From NCBI RefSeq assembly GCF_002284565.1, contig NZ_NPKI01000017.1, positions 434,001-498,000 of the forward strand: a stretch of 64,000 nt of DNA, read 5' to 3'. The notes under the pieces are model-generated. The model did not search any database. It saw only the letters and a list, made by a program, of their open reading frames with translations, and was not told the origin of the DNA. The DNA comes from Mesorhizobium mediterraneum (GTDB taxonomy: Bacteria > Pseudomonadota > Alphaproteobacteria > Rhizobiales > Rhizobiaceae). Below are positions 41,906-51,347 of this stretch, in pieces. Position 1 is the first letter of the stretch, and each line of letters begins with the position of its first letter. The position numbers and the translations under genes are program-made.

Positions 41906-42356
41906 TAGAACCTCCATTCAACTGAACGAGTGTTTGAGCTTCCACGAGAGCCGTGAGCGACGGCTGCGGGAAAATATGTGAACAGCACTTTTTGCTGTCA
42001 AGGAAGGACATCAATTTGGGGATTGAAGCAAACTCATCGTAAGATTGAGACTGCATGCGGATCTACAGCAGGCTCTCACAACAGCAGAAAGCCCGCGCCC
42101 TCGGGGAGAGGACGCGGGCTGATCGGGGCCACCGATCTCGCAGCATTTGTATGAGGGGACAATACGATGCTGCTGGCGTTTAAACTTTCGTGGCGGGACA
42201 GTGTTCCATTCTCAAAGGAAAAACCGCAGGCTCATGTTCGGAGATTGGTCGCTGTGGAACGCGTACAGTGCTCCGCCTGGTCAATTCGCCTGGAACAAAA
42301 TTTCTTGGAGGTGGTTCCCCCCCTGAAGGGACAGACTTTTCGAAGGAGATTATCTC
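41906..42356. other. regulatory gap before the DUF1236 gene
   Basis: No gene is seen. A perfect AGCCCGCG/CGCGGGCT hairpin lies at 42090-42120, and an EcfG-like promoter at 42292-42316. The ribosome site AAGGAG precedes the ATG at 42357. Confidence 0.6.
42292..42316 (+). promoter_or_regulatory. EcfG/RpoE2-like promoter
   Basis: GGAAC (42292-42296), 16-nt spacer, GGTT (42313-42316). It fits GGAAC-N18-TT, leaving a leader of about 30-35 nt before the DUF1236 start. Confidence 0.5.
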
Positions 42357-43076
42357 ATGAAAAAAGTTCTGATCACCAGTATGCTGGCCATCGGCGTTGG
42401 CTGCGGAGCAGCACTTGCTCAGGAACAGCAGCCGGCCGAAATCCAACCGGGCGCCGGCACCGGTTGCGCACCCGGCTCGGCCGATTGTCCGAAGGGCTCG
42501 AAGATGGGCGAACAGACCCAGGGCGAGACCGGTACCGCCACCGAGGAGCAGGCTCAAGGCAAAGCGAAGGTGCGGACCGATGAGCAGGCTCAGGGCAAGG
42601 CCGGCGCAACCACCGAGCAACAGGCGCAGGACAAGGGGAAGGTCCAGACCGAGCAGCAGACCCAGGGCGAGGCTGGCACCACAACCGAGCAACAGGCGCA
42701 GGACAAGGCCAAGGTCCAGACCGAGCAGCAGTCCCAGGGCGAGGCCGGTACCACCACCGAGCAGCAAACCCAGGGCAAGACCTCCACTCAGCAGGATGAG
42801 ACATCGACCGGCTCGATCGAGAATGTGACCGTTGAACAGAAAACGGAAATCACCCAGGTCCTGAAGGAGGAGAAGGTCGAACCGGTTTCCGACGTCGATT
42901 TTGACATCTCCGTGGGCATCGAGGTCCCGCGGCAGAAGGTCAGACTGCATCGTCTGCCACCGCGAATTGTCAAGATCGTCCCGGCTTACGAATCCTACGA
43001 GTATTTCGTGTTGGCTGATGGCCGAATCGTCATCGTCGACCCGGATACGCTCAAGATCGTCCTTATTCTGACCTAA
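42357..43076 (+). CDS. DUF1236 protein with EQQ repeat region
   Basis: A 239-residue exported protein: signal peptide about residues 1-21 (ending AALA), a Gln/Thr/Gly/Lys-rich repeat region (about 48-145) of 20-22-residue units such as EQQAQDKAKVQTEQQSQGEA, and a C-terminal DUF1236 domain (about 160-239: EITQVLKEE ... LPPRIVKI ... YFVLADGRIVIVDPDTLKIV). DUF1236 proteins are periplasmic and of unknown role, often stress-induced in rhizobia. It has a strong SD (AAGGAG) and a stress-type promoter. The repeat units are nearly identical at DNA level, a sign of recent expansion. Confidence 0.9.
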   Translation: MKKVLITSMLAIGVGCGAALAQEQQPAEIQPGAGTGCAPGSADCPKGSKMGEQTQGETGTATEEQAQGKAKVRTDEQAQGKAGATTEQQAQDKGKVQTEQQTQGEAGTTTEQQAQDKAKVQTEQQSQGEAGTTTEQQTQGKTSTQQDETSTGSIENVTVEQKTEITQVLKEEKVEPVSDVDFDISVGIEVPRQKVRLHRLPPRIVKIVPAYESYEYFVLADGRIVIVDPDTLKIVLILT

Positions 43077-43443
43077 CGCCTTTGTCGGGCGTGAAGGGGC
43101 TCGCCGCACCCGCGGCGGACCCCTCACCATTCATCGTTTGAAGGTGGAGGGCCACTCATCGGACGGCGACAGCCATTTACGTCGCCAATACACCCCGCTG
43201 TTCAAGCTGGCGGGCATTTTGCGTGTCGAGGACCCTTCCGGCCGAACCCTCATCGATCATCCCTCGACGGTGCCTTCATCAACCCCGGGCAGGACTTCAG
43301 TCTACCGGCTGGCAGACCATGGGCTGGCACAGGCAGTGCTTTGGTCCGGGGCTGCTATCGCAAAAGCCCCCAATAGGGGAGTTTCAGGAACCGGGCTCCG
43401 GCAGGCGTCGTTGCGATGCCGACCCCCCTGACAGGAGGCTGCA
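43077..43443 (+). other. gap holding the promoter of a small gene
   Basis: A plus-strand frame at 43138-43431 has a TTG start and no protein-like composition. The only supported feature is the EcfG-like promoter at 43387-43412. Confidence 0.55.
43387..43412 (+). promoter_or_regulatory. EcfG/RpoE2-like promoter of the 30-residue peptide gene
   Basis: GGAAC (43387-43391), 17-nt spacer, CGTT (43409-43412): a full match to the general-stress consensus. The expected start of transcription lies about 25 nt before the ATG at 43444. Confidence 0.6.
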
Positions 43444-43536
43444 ATGGACCACAGCATTCAGCAGGCACGTTGGCTGCTTTTCCCGGTATTTGGCTTGGTG
43501 TTCGGGGTTGCGGCCGTTGGGCTTATTATCGGCTGA
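43444..43536 (+). CDS. 30-residue single-helix membrane peptide
   Basis: A 30-codon frame encodes MDHSIQQARW followed by LLFPVFGLVFGVAAVGLIIG, i.e. a short amphipathic head and one membrane helix with small-residue spacing. The Shine-Dalgarno ACAGGAGG is 5 nt before the ATG, and a consensus EcfG-like promoter is at the right distance. It is below the usual size cut-off. Likely a small stress-induced inner-membrane protein; the function is unknown. Confidence 0.7.
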   Translation: MDHSIQQARWLLFPVFGLVFGVAAVGLIIG

Positions 43537-43600
43537 TGGGACCCGATCGATGAAGGCAACACGCTTGCGCAGCAATGAGTCCCTTCCTGCGCTAGCGAGA

Positions 43601-43630
43601 CCCACCGGTTTCTCCCCTGAGACCGGTGGG
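43601..43630 (+). terminator. hairpin after the small peptide gene
   Basis: CCCACCGGT (43601-43609) pairs with ACCGGTGGG (43622-43630). It lacks a long T run; it may stabilise or end the short transcript. Confidence 0.4.
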
Positions 43631-43749
43631 CCTTGACATCGCCTTGTGATGGCGGAAGCGTGACAAGTCGGTGCAGCGCACAGAGGATTGGCTCGGAAAC
43701 AATAGGCATAATGCAGCGCAGACCGTAACGGTTAGAGGATATTTCTAAC

Positions 43750-44328
43750 GTGACATTGGCAAATTTATTGATGACGCCTGTCGTGCGGCGACGAAGGCTT
43801 CGCGTCGCCATCTGCCTCACTGCATCGACCTTGGTTCTCGTCATGAGCCCCTACCGTGTGGGACAAGACCGCCTATCCCTGACGCTCAGCCCGCAGGTCG
43901 CCTGGGCACAGAATGGTGGCAACGGGAATTCCGGAAACGCTGGAAATTCTGGAAACGCCGGAAACTCCGGGAATGCTGGAAATTCTGGGAACGCTGGAAA
44001 TTCTGGGAACGCTGGAAATTCTGGAACCCCCGGGAATTCAAACTCCAACGGCGCGGGCAAGGGCAAATCAAAATCACCGAAAGACAATCCCCCCGAAGAT
44101 GCGGTCACCGCGGTAAACCCCGGCAACAAGCCAAAACTATATATCAATGCGGCCACTGGAGACCGGATCGAAGTGCACGGGCCAAGTGTGGGTGTGGTGC
44201 ATTCCAACGGGCTCAGCGAGCGCATCGACGGTCGCCATTATGAAATGCGGGATGCCATGGGCCGCACCATCATTCGGCGGCAGGCAACGAACTCCGATCG
44301 GGCAAGACTGCTCGCCATGATCGAGTGA
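43750..44328 (+). CDS. secreted GNSGNA-repeat protein
   Basis: A 192-residue protein. The N-terminus is basic then hydrophobic ([21 protein letters not shown]) and functions as a signal or anchor, with a possible cleavage at VAWA. Residues about 55-92 are tandem GNSGNA units encoded by 18-bp repeats. The C-terminal domain (about 115-190) is soluble: [20 protein letters not shown] and [15 protein letters not shown] at 43750 with GAGGA upstream is preferred to ATG 43771. Glycine/asparagine repeats suggest a flexible surface linker. Unknown function. Confidence 0.7.
   Translation: MTLANLLMTPVVRRRRLRVAICLTASTLVLVMSPYRVGQDRLSLTLSPQVAWAQNGGNGNSGNAGNSGNAGNSGNAGNSGNAGNSGNAGNSGTPGNSNSNGAGKGKSKSPKDNPPEDAVTAVNPGNKPKLYINAATGDRIEVHGPSVGVVHSNGLSERIDGRHYEMRDAMGRTIIRRQATNSDRARLLAMIE
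43919..44036. repeat. 18-bp/9-bp tandem repeats encoding GNSGNA
   Basis: About six copies of an 18-bp unit like GGAAACGCTGGAAATTCT, itself built of two 9-bp halves, lie in frame. Length can change without frameshift. Confidence 0.85.
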
Positions 44329-44362
44329 TGACCAGTTCACGGGCCGCAAGGCCCCATTTGCT

Positions 44363-45040
44363 TCAGGCAGAATGGGGAACAGGCGAATGCTGACGCTCGG
44401 TGGCGTCGCGCAACGTCATCGCAGCTTCGGTCCGGTTGCTCACGTTGAGCTTGGAAAGAATGCGCGTCATGTGGTGCTTTATGGTTTTCTCGTGCAGGTT
44501 CAGCTGAAGACCGATCCGTTTGTTGCTCAATCCCGCGGCAACGAGCGTCAGGATCTCTCTTTCGCGACTGGTGAGTTCGGCCAGCACGTCGGCTTTCGCC
44601 GTCGTGGTTGATCGGGTAGACAAGTCGACCAGCACACGCGCCGACAATTGCGGGCAAACATATCTTTCGCCTAGCGCCACCGTGCGCAGTATGGCGGCCA
44701 GGGTTCTCGACCCGACACCCTTCAGGACATAGCCTCGTGCCCCGCTCTGCAAGGCGGTCACGACGTCCTGGTTCTCCTCCGAAACCGTCAGCATCACAAT
44801 TTTCAGATCCGGGTGTCGCTGCAGAGCCGGCTCGATCGCACTCAGGCCCCCTCCAGGCACCGAGATGTCCATCAGGAGAATATCGAGCTGCTGGTCTTCC
44901 GATATCCGCAGGGCGTCATCTCTGCTGCTGCCTTGCGCAATAATCTCGAAGCCGCCGATCTGCTCGAGAGTGCGCACGACGCCTTCCCTGAACAGCGGGT
45001 GGTCATCGATGACGGCGAGTTTTATGGCTGCTGGCATCAC
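44363..45040 (-). CDS. NarL/LuxR-type response regulator
   Basis: A 225-residue response regulator. The receiver has DD (12-13), phospho-acceptor Asp58 in LLMDIS, and the Thr/Lys of MLTVS and YVLKG. The LuxR-type HTH spans about 152-205 (LTSREREILTLVAAGLSNKR). Its ATG overlaps the kinase stop (ATGA), so the two are one operon. Targets may include the flanking envelope genes, which is inference. Confidence 0.93.
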   Translation of the reverse strand: MMPAAIKLAVIDDHPLFREGVVRTLEQIGGFEIIAQGSSRDDALRISEDQQLDILLMDISVPGGGLSAIEPALQRHPDLKIVMLTVSEENQDVVTALQSGARGYVLKGVGSRTLAAILRTVALGERYVCPQLSARVLVDLSTRSTTTAKADVLAELTSREREILTLVAAGLSNKRIGLQLNLHEKTIKHHMTRILSKLNVSNRTEAAMTLRDATERQHSPVPHSA

Positions 45041-46539
45041 GCCTGTCCCATTTCAACTGTATTGAGAACCATTTTCACCATCGTGCCATTTTGTGAAGAT
45101 GTTACGGCAAACTGGCCACCGAGGCTTTCTACCCGCTCACGCAACCCGACGAGCCCCAGCCCTTCAGGGTGGACGATCTTCGGGTCAAAACCGGGGCCGG
45201 TATCGGAAACCTCGATAAAAACGCGCTCCCCGTCGAAATGTTTCGCGACCGATTGGCCGGCACCTCCGGCGTGGCGGAAACCGTTGTTCAGCGCCTCCTG
45301 GATGAAGCGAAAGAGGCAGATCTTGGCCGCTGGCGACAAGGATGTGTGCCCCCCGGTCATGGACAGCATCACTTTGACGCCGGTCCGCTCTTCGTGCGCT
45401 CGCACGGCAAGCTCGAGTATTTCGGTCAGCTCGGCATTCTCGACATGCGGCAGCACAAGGCCCTTGCTGACGTTCCTGATTTCTCGCATCGCGTCGTCCA
45501 AATTGGCCTTGATGGCCTGCAATTCGCGTGCACGCGCCGCAGCCGGCGTGGCGGGATCGGCAAGCACGGGACTGTCAATGCCCAGTGCAGCGAGGGCAAC
45601 CAGTTGCGCCGGCCCGTCATGCAGGTCCGCGCCGATCCGCCTGAGGTAACGTTCGTTAAGCGCCGTGGCGCGCTGCGAAGCACGCTGCACCCGCAATCTC
45701 AACATCCGGTTTTGAGCAAGCAGATCGGAAAGTTCGGCAATGCGCTGCTTCAATGACCGGCTCTGGGAACGAATCGTGCGGCTGCCGCGAAAGACGATCG
45801 CCGAAAGCCCGAGGAAAAAAATTGCGGTGACGGCAGCGACATCGAGCCAGGTTCGGACGAGTGCCTGCCGAAGGTTCGTTTCAAAATCGGTGGCGATCTC
45901 ATAAAATTCCAAAACAGCCACGACTTCGCCCGACCACGGCTGAAGTACCGGATTATAGATTTCAAGAAGATGCAAGCCGCTGTCCCGCTCAGCCTGGCTA
46001 TCCAGATCATCGAGTTTGTCGAATTCAGCGACCATATCGCCTGCGAATGCGGCCCGGAGATTGTCGCTGGGTGGAAAGCGCTTCCCGACCAAATCTTTGT
46101 TGGTCGAATAGAGGATGGTTCCGTCGCGGCGCCAGAGCTTGAAGGATTGGAGCCTTTTGCCGAGCGCGCCTTGCCCCAGCGTTTCATCCAGCGCATGAGC
46201 AACGCTCTCCTCCAGCACTTCGCTCCTGCGCATGTCGGGGAGCAGCGGCGCGATAACGCTGTCGACGTAGAGAGCTGTCGCAGAAGCCGAGTTCCGGGTG
46301 ACCGCGGCTTCTATCTGGCTTGTCACGGAAATTCCCACCACGATCATCGCCGACAGCGAGAATAGTCCGCCCGCGAGCAGAAACTGAGTGGCCAGCGACA
46401 GTGCGTTCCATCGATCGATCAGTCCTGTCGCTCTGTATGGCGCCATATCCCCAACGGCCCAATCGGCGGCGCGTCGCGCCAGCGGCGCGATTCGAGAGAA
46501 CCGGCCAATCTGTTGTCGAACGACGCTAAGCGACGCCAT
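45037..46539 (-). CDS. NarX-type sensor histidine kinase
   Basis: A 500-residue membrane kinase: cytoplasmic lead, TM1 (about 52-74), a periplasmic sensor of about 155 residues, TM2 (about 230-252), a coiled-coil linker, HisKA_3 with the phospho-His in RRIGADLHDGPAQL (His near 304) and an HATPase domain (NNGFRHA, DTGPGFDP, GLGLVGLRERVESLGG). ATG 46539 is chosen over an upstream TTG at 46560. The signal is unknown; the periplasmic part (TILYSTNKDLVGKRFPPSD) resembles a Cache-like fold. Confidence 0.92.
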   Translation of the reverse strand: MASLSVVRQQIGRFSRIAPLARRAADWAVGDMAPYRATGLIDRWNALSLATQFLLAGGLFSLSAMIVVGISVTSQIEAAVTRNSASATALYVDSVIAPLLPDMRRSEVLEESVAHALDETLGQGALGKRLQSFKLWRRDGTILYSTNKDLVGKRFPPSDNLRAAFAGDMVAEFDKLDDLDSQAERDSGLHLLEIYNPVLQPWSGEVVAVLEFYEIATDFETNLRQALVRTWLDVAAVTAIFFLGLSAIVFRGSRTIRSQSRSLKQRIAELSDLLAQNRMLRLRVQRASQRATALNERYLRRIGADLHDGPAQLVALAALGIDSPVLADPATPAAARARELQAIKANLDDAMREIRNVSKGLVLPHVENAELTEILELAVRAHEERTGVKVMLSMTGGHTSLSPAAKICLFRFIQEALNNGFRHAGGAGQSVAKHFDGERVFIEVSDTGPGFDPKIVHPEGLGLVGLRERVESLGGQFAVTSSQNGTMVKMVLNTVEMGQA

Positions 46540-46753
46540 CTTTGATCTGCAACTGATCAATCCCTAGGGAACTTAGGGCTTTACAGACTGGACGGAAACC
46601 ACACCCGGCGGTTTTTTCGCATAAGCTCCACTGCCCTCGTTGAGCGAGGCAGCAAAGCCATGAAGCGCCAGTTCCGATGCTTTCGATCTCCCCGGCACAG
46701 ATGGTGCAACGCCTGATCGCCAATCGCGGCGGAAGGTGCGGCGTATTTTTCAC
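46526..46753 (-). CDS. small Cys-rich protein, doubtful
   Basis: A 75-codon frame that starts with GTG overlapping the DUF3606 stop (GTGA) and ends 14 bp inside the kinase gene. It has seven Cys, including CTICAGE and LCCLAQRG and CGFRPVC, so a zinc-binding protein is conceivable. No ribosome site is clear. It would bridge DUF3606 and the kinase into one operon if real. Confidence 0.3.
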   Translation of the reverse strand: MKNTPHLPPRLAIRRCTICAGEIESIGTGASWLCCLAQRGQWSLCEKTAGCGFRPVCKALSSLGIDQLQIKDGVA

Positions 46754-46941
46754 TTCTGGTCGCGCAATGCTCTCACCGCTTGAGTGAGCGTCATCCGATC
46801 GTTACCGTTCTTTTTGATCAGCCTACTGACTTGGCTCGGCGAAACGCCATTTTCTCGCGCGAAATGTTCCACCTCGTAGTACTCGTCGACCGACAGGCGC
46901 CTGCGGTCGAGGAAGTCTTGGTTGCTTTTCTCGTCGGCCAT
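46750..46941 (-). CDS. DUF3606 family protein
   Basis: A 63-residue protein of the DUF3606 family, with RRRLSVDEYYEVEHFARENG and SRLIKKNGNDRMTLTQAVRAL forming a small helical domain similar to an HTH. Such proteins are abundant in rhizobial stress regulons. The ATG at 46941 follows AGGAGAAAGG. An EcfG-like promoter with full consensus lies at 47054-47078 on the minus strand. Confidence 0.85.
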   Translation of the reverse strand: MADEKSNQDFLDRRRLSVDEYYEVEHFARENGVSPSQVSRLIKKNGNDRMTLTQAVRALRDQK

Positions 46942-47053
46942 TTCCTTTCTCCTGGCGAGTTTGACACGGGTGAGAAATGTCGGTCGGAAGCGGGCTGCCG
47001 AATGAGGGTGGCGGCCACCCCTCTCCATGAACTCGTCCCGTAAATTTGCGCCG

Positions 47054-47078
47054 AACGAGTCCGGGCAATCGCGGTTCC
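47054..47078 (-). promoter_or_regulatory. EcfG/RpoE2-like promoter of the DUF3606 gene
   Basis: On the minus strand GGAAC (47078-47074), 16-nt spacer and CGTT (47057-47054) match the stress consensus exactly. The leader to the ATG would be about 105 nt. Confidence 0.6.
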
Positions 47079-47168
47079 GGACCGCTCGACATCCGGCCCC
47101 ATTGCGCGCAGCAGATCAGACTTAAGTCCAACGGCAGGGCCTCACGGGTCGGACCGAAGCCCAGCCAA

Positions 47169-47193
47169 GGAACGTTTGCAGCGGTCTCATGTT
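47169..47193 (+). promoter_or_regulatory. EcfG/RpoE2-like promoter of the second DUF1236 gene
   Basis: GGAAC (47169-47173), 16-nt spacer, TGTT (47190-47193), about 55 nt before the ATG at 47249. Together with the element at 47054 it would make this a divergent stress-controlled gap. Confidence 0.55.
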
Positions 47194-47248
47194 TGAGGGA
47201 GTCTAGCGCGAAGAATGATGCCAAGAGAGCTCACATAAGGAGGCAACC

Positions 47249-47548
47249 ATGAAAATGCGTCTTTCCACTGCAGCCGCCGGATTTCTGCTATTGGCAGGTG
47301 TCGGCACCGCTGCCGCTCAGGACGTGATCATCGCGCCTGAGCAGGAGACCGTCATTAGGGAATATGTGGAAAAGCAGCCGCTCGCATCGGTGGAGCTCCC
47401 CGGGGTGGAACTCAATATCGGCTCAACGCTACCCGATACGGTCGAGCTTCATGAAGTTCCCGACGTCGAATACCGGTACGTTGTCGTGGACAATCGGACC
47501 GTTGTCGTTGATCCAGGCACACGCAAGATCGTCAAAATCATTCAGTGA
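47249..47548 (+). CDS. DUF1236 family protein (short form)
   Basis: A 99-residue exported protein: signal peptide about 1-23 (ending AAAQ), then a DUF1236 domain without a repeat region (VIREYVEKQ ... TLPDTVELHEVP ... YRYVVVDNRTVVVDPGTRKIVKII). The C-terminal part aligns well with that of the longer protein at 42357. The SD is AGGAGG. Probably co-transcribed with the next gene across a GC hairpin. Confidence 0.9.
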   Translation: MKMRLSTAAAGFLLLAGVGTAAAQDVIIAPEQETVIREYVEKQPLASVELPGVELNIGSTLPDTVELHEVPDVEYRYVVVDNRTVVVDPGTRKIVKIIQ

Positions 47549-47568
47549 CCTGAACGAGAGGGAGGAGA

Positions 47569-47598
47569 CGCCCGCCGCTTCTAAACGAGCGGCGGGCG
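47569..47598 (+). terminator. GC hairpin between the DUF1236 and stress-protein genes
   Basis: A perfect 11-bp stem, CGCCCGCCGCT with AGCGGCGGGCG, encloses an 8-nt loop 21 bp after the DUF1236 stop. No T run follows, so attenuation or mRNA stabilisation is as likely as termination. Confidence 0.55.
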
Positions 47599-47620
47599 AC
47601 TATGTTATGGGCAGCGTCAA

Positions 47621-48055
47621 ATGAGAACAATCAGCAGACTCTTCGATTCCCGCGACCAGGCAGCGCGTGCCGTTGCCGCGCTTCAGGCGGCAGGAGTTTC
47701 TCACGAACAGATCAGCGTCATCGGACCCTACGACGACGAAATCGGCGCTGTCCTGCGCGGTCCGGGCGGTGCCGCCCTTGGCGCGGCAGCTGGTCTGTTA
47801 ATCGGCCTGTGGACTTTTGGAACCACCGGCATTGATCCTGTCGGAGCGGCGGCTGGCCTGACTCTCGTCGGAGGAGCCTGCGGCGGCTTTGCTGGTGGGC
47901 TTCTCCAGACACTCGCCAAAAAACCGGGTGAGTCCAACCTTGTTCAAGGAGTTATTCTGGTGATGGCGCATGTCGACGAAATCCAGGCCGATACGGCGCA
48001 GGCGGCGCTCGGAAGTCCCGTTCCCGTAGAGCAACTCGAGGCCACGGCCGGGTGA
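47621..48055 (+). CDS. general-stress-type membrane protein
   Basis: A 144-residue protein with an N-terminal ferredoxin-like segment typical of general stress protein 17M-like families (TISRLFDSRDQAARAVAALQAAGVSHEQISVIG). Two glycine-rich hydrophobic segments follow (ALGAAAGLLIGLWTFG and GLTLVGGACGGFAGGLL, about 50-100) and a soluble tail. The location near stress-type promoters supports a stress role. Co-transcription with the short DUF1236 gene is likely. Confidence 0.75.
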   Translation: MRTISRLFDSRDQAARAVAALQAAGVSHEQISVIGPYDDEIGAVLRGPGGAALGAAAGLLIGLWTFGTTGIDPVGAAAGLTLVGGACGGFAGGLLQTLAKKPGESNLVQGVILVMAHVDEIQADTAQAALGSPVPVEQLEATAG

Positions 48056-48136
48056 AATGCGCCGGGTTGGCGCGCTGACGACGAAGCGCGTTCAGATCGG
48101 CAGTTCTCGCTGGACCATCAATTCCCCTCTGACGGT

Positions 48137-49309
<1,173 letters not shown>

Positions 49310-49413
49310 GATGCTCTCCTTCTACGCCGGCAAAGGGCGGTTTGGTCCGGGATAGATTAGAAGGTCGCGCAAGAGGCGTCTTGAACCAGATTGACCGCAG
49401 CAGGGACAAAAAC

Positions 49414-50232
49414 GTGCACGCGAACGAAACCAGTAAATACTGGCGTCATCCCTGCTTCCCTGACCTTGGCCTGTTCAAGGCGCGCTTCACGAAGCATCGT
49501 TACGAGTTGCACACGCATCCGACCTATGTGATCGCGCTGATTACTTCCGGCTGCGAACGCATTCGCATCGGACGCCACAGCGTTGTCGCTCCGGCAGGCA
49601 CTATTGCCGTCGTCAATCCCGAGGAGTGGCATGACGGGGAACAAGGCGCGGATGAAGGCTGGGCCTACCGGACCTTTTATCCCTCGGTTCCGCTGATGAC
49701 GGCGGTCGCCCGCGAGTTGGGCTGGGATGGCGCTCCGGTTTTCTCGCACGCGATCATCGAGGACGGCGGTCTCGCAGCAGCGTTGGCGGCGGCGCATGAA
49801 GGCTCGACGTCTCAGGACGCGACGCAGGCCGAGGCGTCGCTGCTCGTCGCCTTGAGGCATCTCATCGTTCGGCATGGCGATTGGGACGGGCTGGCAGAGG
49901 AGGTCGAAAGCTCGGGATCGCGACAGCGGTTCTCGCTCTACCAGAACCTTGTTGAAAGCGAGCTTGGCTCGCAACTCGACCTGCAGCGGCTTGCCGACGC
50001 CGCGCGCGTCACCCGGTTCCAGGTCATCCGGGATTTCAAGAAGCTGATCGGCCTGACGCCCGCAGCCTATATCCGCGACCGGAGACGGCGTCGCGCCAGC
50101 ACCTTGATCGAACAGGGGCTCGGCCTCGCCGAAGCCGCTATTGCGGCAGGGTTCGCCGACCAGAGCCATCTTTCCCGCACGTTTCGGGTTGCGCATGGCA
50201 TGACGCCAGGCATGTTCAGGAGAGGCGGCTAA
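49414..50232 (+). CDS. AraC-family transcriptional regulator
   Basis: A 272-residue regulator: N-terminal cupin-like sensory domain (LHTHPTYVIALITSG, VVNPEEWHDGE) and C-terminal double HTH (about 175-270: LQRLADAARVTRFQVIRDFK, AEAAIAAGFADQSHLSRTFR). The start is uncertain; GTG 49414 follows AGGGA at a fair distance, while a TTG at 49342 or 49381 is possible. It may act on the divergent amidohydrolase gene or on the following cupin gene. Confidence 0.88.
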   Translation: MHANETSKYWRHPCFPDLGLFKARFTKHRYELHTHPTYVIALITSGCERIRIGRHSVVAPAGTIAVVNPEEWHDGEQGADEGWAYRTFYPSVPLMTAVARELGWDGAPVFSHAIIEDGGLAAALAAAHEGSTSQDATQAEASLLVALRHLIVRHGDWDGLAEEVESSGSRQRFSLYQNLVESELGSQLDLQRLADAARVTRFQVIRDFKKLIGLTPAAYIRDRRRRRASTLIEQGLGLAEAAIAAGFADQSHLSRTFRVAHGMTPGMFRRGG

Positions 50233-50302
50233 GCCTCCCGAAAGGAGACGCTTGCGCGCGGATATTTGCTGCGCGATGGTGAAGCTGGGCTTGGGAGGAA
50301 TC

Positions 50303-50737
50303 ATGCGAAAAATCCTGGTATCGACGACGCTGCTGCTCGCGGCCGCGCTATTTGCGAATGCCGCTCAAGCGCTGGACAGCAGCGGGACGCCGGTTGTCGT
50401 GTCTCCACTTGCGTCACGCACGCAAACCGCATCCGGCCAGCCGATAACACTGCCGCAGAAAAACGTGCAGGTTCTGGTTTCGTCCTTTGAGATAGCGCCG
50501 GGCGCGACCTTGCCGGTCCACAAGCACCCGTTTCCCCGCTATGCGTATGTCGAGGCCGGGACCCTTCAGGTCACCAATGTCGAGACCGGCAAGAGCAACA
50601 CATACAAGTCAGGCGATTTCATCATCGAAATGATCGGGCAGTGGCATCAGGCTACCAATGTCGGCGCCGATCCGGTGAAGCTGCTGGTCATAGATCAGGT
50701 CGAAGAAGGCACCAAAAACACGGTGTTGCGCCAGTAG
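50303..50737 (+). CDS. exported cupin-domain protein
   Basis: A 144-residue periplasmic cupin: signal peptide about 1-22 (ending QA), then a single cupin barrel with PVHKHPFPRYAYVEAGTLQV (metal-binding His residues) and QWHQATNVGADPVKLLVID. The ATG at 50303 has a strong SD (GGGAGGAA). It lies 70 bp behind the AraC gene. The role is unknown, possibly a sugar- or metal-binding protein. Confidence 0.85.
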   Translation: MRKILVSTTLLLAAALFANAAQALDSSGTPVVVSPLASRTQTASGQPITLPQKNVQVLVSSFEIAPGATLPVHKHPFPRYAYVEAGTLQVTNVETGKSNTYKSGDFIIEMIGQWHQATNVGADPVKLLVIDQVEEGTKNTVLRQ

Positions 50738-50792
50738 CTGGCATTTCTGAACACAGCGTCCGTGGCGGACCCCTCAGAGGGCGTCACTGAGG

Positions 50793-51239
50793 TCAGAAGG
50801 TGAACCCCTCCGGCAAATTGTGAGTCCAATACCCTTCCTCGACGAGTTCACTGATGCGCCAGCCCTCGGGCGTGCGCACGACGCGGTCGCGATACCAGAG
50901 CCCCTGGAAGAAGACCTGCCTTTTGCCGTCGCCGAGGTCGACCACCATTGGGCATGAACAATGCACGCGCGCGCTGGCCTCGTCCCCTCGGACTTCAAGA
51001 AGAATTGTCGAAATGGCATGCTGCGAGATCAATATCTTCGACAGGGCGCCTTTCATGAAAGCAACATGCTCATCCACGCCGCTCCTGATTCCGCCCGTCA
51101 CAGTGTCGTCAAGCACGGCATCGGGTGTGAATACGTTCCGATAGGCTTCCCAGTCGCGATCGTCCACGGCGTAGCAATAACGAACAAGCAGTTGTTCGAT
51201 CTCAAGCCGATCCGAAATCTCCTGCAGTGAAAGGGTCAT
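50793..51239 (-). CDS. SnoaL/NTF2-like protein
   Basis: A 148-residue NTF2-like fold protein: ISDRLEIEQLLVRYCYAVDDRDWEAY, FTPDAVLDD and the tail WRISELVEEGYWTHN. ATG 51239 has GGAGGCAAGAC before it. Members act as small dehydratases, isomerases or ligand-binding proteins; the Tyr/Asp/His groups of a SnoaL-type active site are partly present. It is 108 bp downstream of the next NTF2-like gene. Confidence 0.85.
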   Translation of the reverse strand: MTLSLQEISDRLEIEQLLVRYCYAVDDRDWEAYRNVFTPDAVLDDTVTGGIRSGVDEHVAFMKGALSKILISQHAISTILLEVRGDEASARVHCSCPMVVDLGDGKRQVFFQGLWYRDRVVRTPEGWRISELVEEGYWTHNLPEGFTF

Positions 51240-51347
51240 GTCTTGCCTCCGCAGTTCGCGGCACTGATACCGCATGCGCCAAGCCTACCCCGACATGTCG
51301 ATCAATATTCCCATTGATGACGCTCCGAGCAACCTCGAATCGGCTGC

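Noticed and set aside
43223..43636. 137-codon plus-strand frame over the small peptide gene
   Set aside because: It overlaps the well-supported 30-codon gene and its promoter and has no conserved-looking segment.
49342..49413. N-terminal extension of the AraC regulator from a TTG
   Set aside because: The added residues are basic and unlike the cupin domain start; the GTG at 49414 has a better ribosome site, though this is not certain.
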